This document shows, in pieces, positions 1-8,755 of a stretch of DNA of 64,000 nt. A program made the position numbers and the translations under genes. Origin of the DNA: Anaerobaca sp035448545 (GTDB lineage Bacteria; Planctomycetota; Phycisphaerae; Sedimentisphaerales; Anaerobacaceae); assembly GCA_035448545.1 (NCBI GenBank), contig DAOTJE010000001.1:248001-312000 (forward strand), given 5' to 3'. The first letter of the stretch is position 1, and each line of letters opens with the position of its first letter. The notes under the pieces are model-generated. The model ran no database searches and was not told the DNA's origin. It saw nothing but the letters and a program-made list of their open reading frames with translations.

Positions 1-2439
1 CTGCAGCGCCTGGCCCTGCCCGGCCAGCGACGGCCCGTAGGTGGGGTCGTTGAACGCCGTGCCGTGGTAGCCGTTGCCGGAACTGTCCTGGACGTTATTC
101 TCCATCGCATACAGCGCCACCAGCGATGCAGCGCCCGGGTCCTGGGGCGTCACCGCCGCCGGAGCCACGCGGTACAGGCGGATGTCATCGATGTACACCA
201 CCCCTGAGCCGGCGCCGTCGATGCCGATGCTCAGTTCTGTGACATTTCGCAGGTTAACGCCCGTCGAGGCCAAATCGATGTTCCACTGCTTCCACAACGC
301 GGTTGCGAGGCTGCCGGCGGCGCCGTCGTACCCGATCTTGGTCCCGTTGATTGTCACGTAGAGCTGAGCGGGGGCGTTGGCCATGTCGCCACGGAAGTAC
401 AGCACGAACGTTGTGATACCGCCTGCGGTCCAGTCCTGTGCGCCGTCGATCGTGAAGTCGGCCCGCGAATTGCCCTCATAGAATAGCGGCATCGATTGCC
501 GCCCGCTGTGAACGAGGTCCTGTTCGGCGAACGGGGCGTCGAAGTAGCCGACCGTCGAGCCGGTCCCGTTGGTGTAGCCGTCGATCCATGCATCGTAGAT
601 GGTCGTGTGTGCCTCGACGTCGTCTGTGTAGCTCTCGAAATCGTCCACCACGAGGAATTCCTGGGTGGAGAAGCTCCAGACCGCGCCTTCCCACGAACGG
701 ATGGCTTCGGCCTCGTTGACTTCGACGACCTTCCAGAAGTACTCGGTGGCCAGGTCCAACGTGCCGGGATCGTAGCTGCTCTGGCTTGTGGTGCCGGCCA
801 GGGCCGTTCCGTCAACGACGGCGGCTTGATCGGTGCCGAGGTAAACCTCGTGCAATACTGCTTCGCGGCCACCGCGCCAATCCAGGACCGTGTCGATGGC
901 GACATCCGTTGCCCCGGAAGCGGGTTGCGGCTCTCTCGGCTGCACGGGCAGGTAGTAGAAGCGGACCTCGCTGAGCCCGAACTGGCCGGTGAGGCCATAG
1001 CCGCTCTTGGCTGTCAGTCGGACGTATTTGGCCGGGACTCCCTGGAGGTCCACCGTGGTGTTGTGTGTGTAGGTCGTCTTGCCCGTCGCCTGGGCAAACC
1101 GAACGTCGGTGAGCACGGTCCAGTCCGTCCCGTTGGTGGAGTACTCCACTGTGACGTCCTTGAAGCCGAAGCCCAGCATCATCTCGAAGACGACGTTGTA
1201 GTTCCACACCCAAAGCTCGTAGAGCTTGTAGACCTGATCAAATTCGTACTGAATCCACACGGGCTCGGCGCCACCGGTGGTGGCGGCCCACATGTCGGTG
1301 TTGAGGGCGGAGTGCTGGTCGGCGGCGTTGAGGCCGGATCCGTCGATGGTCTTCTCTGGACCGGAATCCGGTTCCGAGGTGCCGTTGCTGGTTGCGACGA
1401 TGTTCGTGATCGCGTAGGCGAACGGCTCGGTGGTGAAGCTCCAGACCTCGCCTTTGAAGATTGTATTGTCGGGTGCGGCGTTGACCTCATCGACGCGCCA
1501 AAAGTACGTCTGCCCGAAGGCGAGCGGTCCAGCGGGGTCATACGTGGCGCCCGACTGCCCCTGACTGGCCAGTACGCCCATCGGATTGGTCCGGCTGGCG
1601 CTCTCGACGTCGGCCGGTGAAGTGCCGAAGTAGACATCGTGCGATGCCGCGAGTGCCCCTGGCGTCCAGCCCAGCACGACGTCGCGGGGCACATCGACAG
1701 CGCCGTTCTTCGGCCGAGGATTGCCTGCGGTCTCCGCCTGAGGCATGCCGTTTTCGAAGATGTCCGCGATCTCCTCCGCCGACAACTCGCGGCTGTACAT
1801 CGCGACCTCGTCGATCGTGCCGAAGAATTGCTGGCCGCCGTTCGAGCTGGTTTCCGCGCCGATCATGATCGGCCAGTCGTTCGGATTGATGTCCACCTGC
1901 CCGACGGACTGGGCCTGGCCCTCCATCTCGCCATCGACGTAGACGCGAATCGTCTTGTTGCCGAAGGTTCCTGCGATGAAGTGCCATTCATTGTCGATCA
2001 CCACGGTCCGCCCATCCGCCAACGAGGTGGTGTTGTTGACGAAAAACTCCAGGCGGGCCAGGCCGACATTCTGAGTCAGGACCAAGTCGAAGCCGGTGGT
2101 CTGCCACTGCGACTTGTCGATCACACGGCCCCAGTTCGGCACCGTGGTGGCCTTGACCCAGGCCAGCAGACTGACCTCGGCGGTTACGTCGTACTCCGGG
2201 ATCTCCGGCACCGTCACGTGCGAGCCGCTGACGAACTCCAGGGCCGTGCCCTTCTGGCCGGCGACCCATGCGGCATTGCCTACGACGGTGCCGGGGTTGT
2301 TGTAACTGGAGGCGTCCTTGGCGGTGGTGCCGGCGCCGTCGTCGAAGGGCAGGTACAAGACCAGGGATTTGTCCACAGCCCAAGCCTGTGCGGCCACCAG
2401 GCCCACGGTCAACAGAATGATCAATCGCGACGTACTCAT
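1..2439 (-). CDS. secreted LamG / F5-8 type C multidomain protein (C-terminus outside window)
   Basis: The reading frame runs from ATG at 2439 to the first base of the window without a stop, so 813 residues are visible and the C-terminus is missing. It starts with a signal peptide ending around AQAWA. A LamG/concanavalin-type domain follows (about residues 22-225, opening with YLPFDDG and closing with IDEVAMYSREL), then a fibronectin-like module (about 240-325, HDVYFGTS, TYFWRVDEVNA), a discoidin/F5-8C-like module (about 340-455, WIQYEFD, VEYSTNGTDW), a second TYFWRV-type module (about 460-555), a galactose-binding-like region beginning DDFESYTDD, and the start of another LamG (LVALYAMENNVQDSSGNGYHG). 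Such architectures are typical of planctomycete surface or extracellular proteins that bind polysaccharide. A strong ribosome site (GGAAGGAGGT) precedes the ATG. No catalytic domain is visible, so the role (adhesion or carbohydrate binding) is inferred. Confidence 0.9.
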   Translation of the reverse strand, partial: MSTSRLIILLTVGLVAAQAWAVDKSLVLYLPFDDGAGTTAKDASSYNNPGTVVGNAAWVAGQKGTALEFVSGSHVTVPEIPEYDVTAEVSLLAWVKATTVPNWGRVIDKSQWQTTGFDLVLTQNVGLARLEFFVNNTTSLADGRTVVIDNEWHFIAGTFGNKTIRVYVDGEMEGQAQSVGQVDINPNDWPIMIGAETSSNGGQQFFGTIDEVAMYSRELSAEEIADIFENGMPQAETAGNPRPKNGAVDVPRDVVLGWTPGALAASHDVYFGTSPADVESASRTNPMGVLASQGQSGATYDPAGPLAFGQTYFWRVDEVNAAPDNTIFKGEVWSFTTEPFAYAITNIVATSNGTSEPDSGPEKTIDGSGLNAADQHSALNTDMWAATTGGAEPVWIQYEFDQVYKLYELWVWNYNVVFEMMLGFGFKDVTVEYSTNGTDWTVLTDVRFAQATGKTTYTHNTTVDLQGVPAKYVRLTAKSGYGLTGQFGLSEVRFYYLPVQPREPQPASGATDVAIDTVLDWRGGREAVLHEVYLGTDQAAVVDGTALAGTTSQSSYDPGTLDLATEYFWKVVEVNEAEAIRSWEGAVWSFSTQEFLVVDDFESYTDDVEAHTTIYDAWIDGYTNGTGSTVGYFDAPFAEQDLVHSGRQSMPLFYEGNSRADFTIDGAQDWTAGGITTFVLYFRGDMANAPAQLYVTINGTKIGYDGAAGSLATALWKQWNIDLASTGVNLRNVTELSIGIDGAGSGVVYIDDIRLYRVAPAAVTPQDPGAASLVALYAMENNVQDSSGNGYHGTAFNDPTYGPSLAGQGQALQ

Positions 2440-2560
2440 GGTGGGACCTCCTTCCAACTCTGCTTGTGTCAGTGTGCCGAAGACCTATGGAGTCCCGTCG
2501 CCGATGTGGTTCGGGCCACCCGGCGGTGCCGGACCATCTTACCTCCATTCCATCTACCCC

Positions 2561-2566
2561 ATTATA
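2561..2566 (-). promoter_or_regulatory. possible -10 box upstream of the LamG protein gene
   Basis: A perfect TATAAT lies on the minus strand about 120 nt before the ATG at 2439. No convincing -35 hexamer sits at 16-18 nt, so this is only a partial promoter match. The rest of 2440-2631 shows no other signal besides the ribosome binding site. Confidence 0.35.
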
Positions 2567-2631
2567 GAGCACGAACGGCGGAAGCCCATAAGGAAAATGC
2601 CTGGACGCGATCAGATCCCACGCCGATGCCG

Positions 2632-4458
2632 CTATCGAGCGGTGGGAGCCTCTTTGTTCACGTTCGCCTCGGCCATCCAATCCGACCACATGATGTGGCC
2701 GTACAGAGGGCCCCAGCTTCCATCGGAGTTCCGATCGTTGGCCAGATGTACGCCGTGCAGGTAGACCTTACCATCGGCCCCCTCAGTGGCTGCCTGGGCG
2801 GTCATGAATCGCGTGATGCGGTACCGCAACTCCGTGCGCGTGGTATCCGTCCATTCGAGCACGCTTTCCTCCTGCCAGTTTTCCGCCGGCAGGGTGATGC
2901 GGAGGGCCTTTCCCGAGGCGGATTTCTCCTTGACGATGTCCTCGGCCTTCCGATGCAGTTCGTCGATTCCCTCGCCTTGGGAACGGTCGGCGTTCATATA
3001 GGTCCGCTCGGCTCGCACGGCACGGTTCTTCTGGTCCTGCTCTTTGATCTGGCCGAGTTTCTGCTTGAGGGTGGAAAGCTTGGCGTCGTCGGGTCCGACG
3101 GTGCCGGCATAGCGGTCGATCGCCTGTTGCAGAGGCGTTACGTCGCGCTCCATCACGAGATTGGGCTTCTTGGTCGGATCGCTTTGCCAGCCGGTGTCCT
3201 GGTTCAGCCAGGCGAGGATGCGGTCGAATTCCTTCTCCATATCGGCCGAAAGCAGGGCCCGGCTTCGCCGGAGCACTTCGGGCATGTCCCGCAGACGCTG
3301 CTTCATCGTCTCTTCGAGGGACAGCAGTTCCGCTGTCTTGCCGTGTGGGAATTCGGCCTTCTCGTACTCGGGCCAAAGCGCCTGCGCCTCGGCGAGCAGG
3401 GTGGTTCGCTCCTGGATGTCGGATTCGCTGAGCGTGACGCCGTCGATCAGGTACTTCGGACTGCCCGCGCCGACGTCGACATAAGGACGCAGCCTCTCGA
3501 CCCACGGTCGGCAGGCCTGTTCCTGGCGGGCGCGAGCGGCGCCCTCGTTGTAGATAACGAGCTTTCCGGCCAGTGACTGCTCCTGGTAAAGCAGTTCCTG
3601 CGTCTTGCCGTGGGGGAACTCGGTCTTCTTGTAGGCGGCCATCAGCTCGTTGGCCTTGGCGTAGGCTTGACGGCACTTTTCCTGATCGGCCTGCGAGGCG
3701 GTGTTGAAGGACGACCCGATGAGCAGATACTGGTCGCCTTTGGGATCGAAGAAGGGAGCGAACTTGGCCAGCCATTCCTTGGATTGAGTCTCCTTCTGCT
3801 GCGCGGCTTCGGCCGCCGCCGCGGCCGCGGCATCCGCCGTCGATTTGGCTTGGTCGTACTGCGTCCCGACGGCGATCAGCCGGTCGGTGGCGGCCTTGAA
3901 CTCCGCGTTGCCGGCTGGGATCTTCTGCCCATATCGGCTCTGGATCTCGTCCATTAGCTTCTGCGCCTGGCCGAGTTTCGTGCCGGCGGTCTGCAACTGG
4001 TTCTTCTCCAGGGCCGCGACCACTGCATTGAGCGTGTCTTCGAGTCTCTTGAGTTGTGAGACGACCGCATTGGGCAGGTCTGATGGCACCGGATTTGGCG
4101 TTTCGGCCGGCTTGGCCTCTTCCTTCTTCTCCGCACTGCCGCCGACGGGCCGTCCGAGCCGCCTTTCCAGTTTCGTCGTCAGATCTTCGGCCTGTTTGAC
4201 CAGGGCAGCGAGTTTGGCATGGTCCGGTGCCGCCTCCTTCAGTTGGGCCAGCAGGTTGCGGGCTTCGAGCAGTTCCTTCTCCGCCCGAGCCGGCTCGGTT
4301 GTGATCCTTCGCTGAACGCCGGAGAGCGTTTGCTCAATCGTCTTGGCCAGATCGTCCGGCCCGGCCGCTTCCACACGCGCGGCGCCCGCGATCAGGACCA
4401 GGGCCAACGCGCACATCAAGCCACCCACAAACCTGCCGGAATCTCTACCGCACCGCAT
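2632..4458 (-). CDS. secreted coiled-coil protein with an internal repeat, unknown function
   Basis: This 608-residue protein has a classic signal peptide (CALALVLIAGAARVEA) and is otherwise helical, Glu/Lys/Ala/Gln-rich, with likely coiled coil through residues 30-250. I do not recognise the family. It contains two copies of a roughly 70-residue unit: one with WLAKFAPFFDP, YLLIGSSFN and KTEFPHGKTQELL, the second with WVERLRPYVDV, YLIDGVTL and KAEFPHGKTAELL. The C-terminal 100 residues look globular. The start at 4458 is preferred over upstream ATGs because AAGGAGGTGG lies just upstream and the signal peptide then begins properly. The neighbouring minus-strand LamG gene lies 192 bp downstream and has its own ribosome site, so co-transcription is possible but unproven. 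Confidence 0.85.
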   Translation of the reverse strand: MRCGRDSGRFVGGLMCALALVLIAGAARVEAAGPDDLAKTIEQTLSGVQRRITTEPARAEKELLEARNLLAQLKEAAPDHAKLAALVKQAEDLTTKLERRLGRPVGGSAEKKEEAKPAETPNPVPSDLPNAVVSQLKRLEDTLNAVVAALEKNQLQTAGTKLGQAQKLMDEIQSRYGQKIPAGNAEFKAATDRLIAVGTQYDQAKSTADAAAAAAAEAAQQKETQSKEWLAKFAPFFDPKGDQYLLIGSSFNTASQADQEKCRQAYAKANELMAAYKKTEFPHGKTQELLYQEQSLAGKLVIYNEGAARARQEQACRPWVERLRPYVDVGAGSPKYLIDGVTLSESDIQERTTLLAEAQALWPEYEKAEFPHGKTAELLSLEETMKQRLRDMPEVLRRSRALLSADMEKEFDRILAWLNQDTGWQSDPTKKPNLVMERDVTPLQQAIDRYAGTVGPDDAKLSTLKQKLGQIKEQDQKNRAVRAERTYMNADRSQGEGIDELHRKAEDIVKEKSASGKALRITLPAENWQEESVLEWTDTTRTELRYRITRFMTAQAATEGADGKVYLHGVHLANDRNSDGSWGPLYGHIMWSDWMAEANVNKEAPTAR

Positions 4459-4548
4459 TCTCCACCTCCTTCTCGTCCTCTTTTCTGTCATGGGCCAGGC
4501 TGTCGCGCAGGCTCCAAACCTGCCCGGCGTCCTTCCGTTGTGGTCCAT

Positions 4549-4578
4549 ATTCTACCATGCCCCCATCCGGTGTCCCAA
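4549..4578 (-). promoter_or_regulatory. candidate sigma70 promoter for the coiled-coil protein
   Basis: Minus strand TTGGGA, 18 nt, TAGAAT. It would start transcription near 4542 and leave a leader of about 80 nt before the ATG at 4458. The -35 is a moderate match. Confidence 0.45.
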
Positions 4579-4731
4579 AGGGAATCCATCGCAGGCCGTC
4601 CGGCGGGACAGTGCCATGTGACAACTTCCCTGGTGGACACAGGGATCGCGACACCGGCGGACCCTTACTGCGGCTGGATAGCGGTACCTTGGTCGGCGGA
4701 GGCGCGATGTGCCTGTGACGAAGGTTCTTCT

Positions 4732-4760
4732 TTGACGGGGGCGGCAGGCGGGGCTATGAT
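4732..4760 (+). promoter_or_regulatory. sigma70 promoter for the DAACS symporter operon
   Basis: TTGACG, 17 nt, TATGAT, with the gene start at 4797 about 30 nt after the expected start of transcription. The spacing and match are strong. The remainder of 4459-4731 is non-coding and shows nothing else except the minus-strand promoter listed separately. Confidence 0.75.
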
Positions 4761-4796
4761 CCGGGCAGATGCCGGAACTTCTGGCGGAAAGCTCGG

Positions 4797-6068
4797 ATGG
4801 CGATACCCAAGCTACAACTGCATACGAAGATCCTGCTGGCGATTGTCGTCGGGGCCGCATTCGGCCTGTTGGCGAACCGTCTGGCTTGGGGTTTATTCGT
4901 CGCGACGTATATCGAACCGCTGGGAACGGCCTTCGTGCGGCTGATCGGCATGGTGATCGTCCCGCTGGTGTTTGCCTCGCTTCTGGTCGGGACCACGAGC
5001 CTGGGTGATATCCGCAGTCTGGGACGCATCGGCGCCAAGACCATCGGTTTCTATCTCTGCACGACCGTCGTTGCCATCACCATCGGGCTGCTGCTGGCCA
5101 ACGTCGTGCAGCCGGGCTCGGGCCTGGCGGAGAACGCCAAGAGCAGGCTGATCGAAGGTGCTGCACAGCAGAACGCCACCGGCGAGGCGCCTCGTGAATC
5201 GGCCTCGATCAAGGACGTTCTGCTGAACATCATCCCGACGAATCCGATCCGGGCCTTTGCAGAAGGACAGATGCTCCAGATCATCTTCTTCTCGCTGCTG
5301 ACCGGTGTCTGCCTGACGCTGATCGGTGCCGAGCGGGGCGGGCCGGCGATTCGCTTCTTCGAGGCCGTCAATGACGCCATGGTGATGATGGTGCACCTGA
5401 TCATGAAGGCCGCGCCACTCGGCGTCTTCGCCCTGCTCGCGGCAGTCGTCGCCGACTTCGGCCTGCACATCCTGGCGGTGCTCGCCAGGTACAGCGCTGT
5501 GGTCCTGGCCGGGCTTCTGGTGCACATGCTGCTGGTGTACTCCCTGGCCCTGAGGTTGTTCAGCAAGGTGGGGGCGGGCCGGTTCTTTCGAGGCATTCGT
5601 CCGGCTCAGTTGATCGCCTTTAGCTCCGCTTCCAGCTCGGCCACGCTGCCCGTGACCATCGAGTGCGCCGTGGAGAACCTCGGGGTCTCCCGGCACATTT
5701 GCAGCTTCACCCTGCCTCTGGGGGCGACGGTCAACATGGACGGCACCTCCCTCTACCAGGGCGTCGCGGCCGTCTTTCTGGCCCAACTCTACGGGATGGA
5801 CCTGAGTCTGGCCCAGCAGTTGACGATCGTGCTGACGGCCACGTTGGCGTCGATCGGCACGGCGGGCACCCCCGGCGCCGGTATCGTGACCCTGGCGGTC
5901 GTGCTGGGCAGTATCGGCGTGCCTTTGGAGGGGATCGGGATCATCCTGGGCGTGGATCGCATCCTGGATATGTGCCGTACCGTGGTGAACGTCACCGGGG
6001 ATGCTGTCTGTGCCGTTGTGGTGGCCTCGACGGAGAATCCGGTTCGCCGTGCGCCGGCAGGAGAGTGA
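4797..6068 (+). CDS. dicarboxylate/amino acid:cation symporter (DAACS, GltP/GltT-like)
   Basis: This 423-residue membrane protein belongs to the glutamate/aspartate/C4-dicarboxylate sodium or proton symporter family (SLC1). The hallmarks are all present: the serine-rich re-entrant hairpin SSASSSATLP (about residue 277), the NMDGTSLY motif in TM7 (about 312), and the second hairpin GTAGTPGAG (about 353), followed by a DRILDM..VVNVTGD segment typical of TM8. These residues bind the amino acid carboxylates and coupling ions. Length matches the family (about 420). A good promoter lies just upstream. It is the first gene of a plus-strand group with a double dipeptidase and a gamma-glutamyl hydrolase, suggesting that glutamate or aspartate released from peptides is its substrate; this substrate assignment is inference. 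Confidence 0.93.
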   Translation: MAIPKLQLHTKILLAIVVGAAFGLLANRLAWGLFVATYIEPLGTAFVRLIGMVIVPLVFASLLVGTTSLGDIRSLGRIGAKTIGFYLCTTVVAITIGLLLANVVQPGSGLAENAKSRLIEGAAQQNATGEAPRESASIKDVLLNIIPTNPIRAFAEGQMLQIIFFSLLTGVCLTLIGAERGGPAIRFFEAVNDAMVMMVHLIMKAAPLGVFALLAAVVADFGLHILAVLARYSAVVLAGLLVHMLLVYSLALRLFSKVGAGRFFRGIRPAQLIAFSSASSSATLPVTIECAVENLGVSRHICSFTLPLGATVNMDGTSLYQGVAAVFLAQLYGMDLSLAQQLTIVLTATLASIGTAGTPGAGIVTLAVVLGSIGVPLEGIGIILGVDRILDMCRTVVNVTGDAVCAVVVASTENPVRRAPAGE

Positions 6069-6105
6069 ATCCTATCGGTCCCATGAACAACGGGAGGTTG
6101 TGAAC

Positions 6106-8727
6106 ATGGTCGAGAAGAGCAGAGGCCTTATCCTGATCGCCTTGGCGCTGCTGATATTGTGGGCGGCCCCGTGCGGCGCGTGTTTTTCCATCGTCGTAGG
6201 CAAGGACGCTTCGACCGACGGCTGCGTTCTGGTAGGTCACAATGAGGACGACTACCCGCCGCAGGTGGTCAACCACTACAAGGTGCCCAGGCAGACGCAT
6301 GGACCGGGGGCCACGGTGGTGCTCCGCAACGGTGGTGTGTTGGAGCAGGTCGAGCGGACCTGGGCCTATCTCTGGTCGGAGATGCCCGGCATGCTCTACT
6401 CCGACACTTGTGTCAACGAATGGGGCCTGACCGTCACTTCGGACGGCTGCCCCTCGCGCGAGGACCGGCCCGAGATCACCGCCGGCGGCATCGGCTGGAT
6501 GCTGCGAAGGCTGATCGCGCAGCGGGCGAGAACGGCGCGCGAAGGCGTGTTGCTGGCAGGCCGGCTGGTGGAGCGGTTCGGTTATGTCGCTTCAGGACGG
6601 ACATACGTCATTGCCGACCCCAACGAGGGCTGGCTGTTCTGCGTCGTCCAGGGCAAGCACTGGCTGGCCCGGCGGGTCGCCGATGACGAGGTGGCGATGG
6701 TCGCTAACACGTACACGATCCGCCAGGTTGATCTTTCGGACGAAGACAACGTTCTGGCTTCGACGGACATCGTTACGTACGCCGTCGAACGCGGGTGGTA
6801 CGACCCGCAGAGCGACGGGCCATTTGACTTTGCCGCGGTCTATGCCGATCCCGCCTCGGCCTCTCATCCGAACAATGCGGGCCGGCAGTGGGCCGGACTG
6901 AGGTATGTCGCCAGCCAGGAGATTGCACCGGGTTTCGACCTGCCGTTCTCCGTGGTCCCGAAGCGCAAGCTCGGCGTGACGGACATCATGGAGATCCTTC
7001 GCCACGATGAGGGAAACCAGCCGGAATCATCGCCGGCCTCGGGCTTCGGCTGTGCGCTGTGCAGCGGCGCGACGCAGACCAGCTTCGTCGCGCAATTACG
7101 CCGTGAACCGCCCCGCGATATTGGCCTCGTGTATTGGGTATGTCTCGCGGAGCCTCGAACCTCGATCTATCTGCCGTTTCACTTCGGCATCACGGACTTC
7201 CCGGCCGGCTTTCGCACCCAGCCGGAACAGCCGACCAGCGATGTTTACGACCGCAAGGTCGGCGCGTCGTTCGTCCCCGATCCGCGCGAAGCCTTCTGGG
7301 TGTTCTTGAACTTCCGCGAGAAGGCAGAGCGGCAGGGGCGGGCCGTCGTCGCCGCTGCCAGAATGCAGGCCCGACGCATCGAAAGCCGGGCGGTTGCGAT
7401 GCAGAAGCCTCTGGAGGACGCGGTGCGGTGGCTCTACGAGACCGACCCGATCGGCGCACGTGAACTGCTCACCAATTTCTCCTATGGGCTCTATCTTTCG
7501 GCCCTGGAAGGGATGGACGCAGCGCTCAAGCAACCAATGACTGACGAGCAGATTGTCACCCGGGCCAGGGCGATCCACGAGACCGCGATTACCCTGGATT
7601 CGCACGTGGACATCGCCGACGAGTCCTACGCGACGGCTGATCTCGACCCGGGCGTCGACCATCCTCAGCTCAGATGTGATTTGGTCAAGATGGCCAAGGG
7701 AGGCGTCGACGGCGTCTTCCTGGCGGTTTACGTCCGGCAAGCACCCGAATGGAGCGCCCAGACGTATGCTGAAGCGCAGCGGATGGCCGAGAGCAAGTTC
7801 GAGGCGATCGAGCGACTGACGCAGCGCATGTATCCGGACCGCTGCGCCCTGGCGCTGTGTCCCGACGACGTGGAGCGGGTCATTCACACCAGCAAGAAGG
7901 CTGTGATGATCGGCGTCGAGAACGGCTTCCCCATCGGCGAAGACCTTGACCTGCTGAACCAGTACTACGCACGGGGCGCTCGGTACGTTACCCTATGCCA
8001 TACGGAGCACAACCAGATCTGCGATTCGTCGAGCGAACCGAACCCCGTTCACAACGGCCTGTCGGCGTTCGGCAAACGCGTGGTCCGACGCATGAATGAG
8101 CTGGGCATGATGTGCGATGCCTCGCATGTCTCCGAGAAGGCCTTCTTCGATCTGCTGGCAGCGACGCGAGCCCCGATCCTGGTGTCGCACTCGGGCTGTT
8201 CGGCGGTCCATCCGCACGATCGCAATCTGACCGATGAGCAGCTTCGGGCCTTGCGTGACAACGGCGGCGTGATTCAGATCGTGGCTCTCGACGCCTACCT
8301 GAAGCCGGAGACGCCTGAACGCAAAGAAGCCGTTCGCCGACTCCGCGACGAGTTGGGCATCCCCTCTTATGCCGAACGACAGAAGTGGTCCACGGAACGC
8401 CGTGCAATGATGAGGCCCCGGCTGAAGGAGTACTACCGTCGCTACGAGGAGTTGGCCGAGACGGTTCCGATCGCGACCGTTCAGGACTACGTCGATCACA
8501 TCGACCATGCGGTTCGCATCGCCGGCATCGACCACGTCGGCATCGGCACGGATTTCGACGGCGGCGGCGCCGTCAGCGGATTCGCCAACCACGCCGAGGC
8601 GCTGAACGTCACGGTGGAACTGGTCCGCCGCGGATACTCGGACGACGACATCCGCAAAATCTGGGGCGGCAATCTGCTGCGTCTGTGGCGCTGTGTCGAG
8701 GCCGTCGCCAAGTCGCTGCAACGATGA
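6106..8727 (+). CDS. exported fusion of C69-type dipeptidase and M19 renal-type dipeptidase
   Basis: An 873-residue protein that joins two peptidase families. After a signal peptide (residues 1-25) the first mature residue would be Cys26 in CFSIVVGKDASTDG, matching the N-terminal nucleophile cysteine and GK.AS.DG..L..HNEDD start of the C69 (PepD) family; this domain runs to about residue 480. The second domain (about 490-870) is an M19 membrane dipeptidase: HVD zinc ligands at 500-502, GVENG, SHSG, VHPHDRNLTDEQL, and GTDFDGGG near the end. Both families hydrolyse dipeptides, the second with a zinc pair. The lipobox fit before Cys26 is poor, which favours signal peptidase I cleavage exposing the nucleophile. 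The start at 6106 is chosen because the preceding codons are unlike a signal peptide and GGGAGG lies just upstream. It sits 37 bp after the symporter and 28 bp before the gamma-glutamyl hydrolase. Confidence 0.88.
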   Translation: MVEKSRGLILIALALLILWAAPCGACFSIVVGKDASTDGCVLVGHNEDDYPPQVVNHYKVPRQTHGPGATVVLRNGGVLEQVERTWAYLWSEMPGMLYSDTCVNEWGLTVTSDGCPSREDRPEITAGGIGWMLRRLIAQRARTAREGVLLAGRLVERFGYVASGRTYVIADPNEGWLFCVVQGKHWLARRVADDEVAMVANTYTIRQVDLSDEDNVLASTDIVTYAVERGWYDPQSDGPFDFAAVYADPASASHPNNAGRQWAGLRYVASQEIAPGFDLPFSVVPKRKLGVTDIMEILRHDEGNQPESSPASGFGCALCSGATQTSFVAQLRREPPRDIGLVYWVCLAEPRTSIYLPFHFGITDFPAGFRTQPEQPTSDVYDRKVGASFVPDPREAFWVFLNFREKAERQGRAVVAAARMQARRIESRAVAMQKPLEDAVRWLYETDPIGARELLTNFSYGLYLSALEGMDAALKQPMTDEQIVTRARAIHETAITLDSHVDIADESYATADLDPGVDHPQLRCDLVKMAKGGVDGVFLAVYVRQAPEWSAQTYAEAQRMAESKFEAIERLTQRMYPDRCALALCPDDVERVIHTSKKAVMIGVENGFPIGEDLDLLNQYYARGARYVTLCHTEHNQICDSSSEPNPVHNGLSAFGKRVVRRMNELGMMCDASHVSEKAFFDLLAATRAPILVSHSGCSAVHPHDRNLTDEQLRALRDNGGVIQIVALDAYLKPETPERKEAVRRLRDELGIPSYAERQKWSTERRAMMRPRLKEYYRRYEELAETVPIATVQDYVDHIDHAVRIAGIDHVGIGTDFDGGGAVSGFANHAEALNVTVELVRRGYSDDDIRKIWGGNLLRLWRCVEAVAKSLQR

Positions 8728-8755
8728 TCCCAGAGGATGCGTTTGAGGCAAGTCT

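Noticed and set aside
1639..3576. Long plus-strand frame of 645 codons opposite the LamG and coiled-coil genes
   Set aside because: Low-complexity composition, no motifs, and it crosses two real minus-strand genes; a high-GC antisense artefact.
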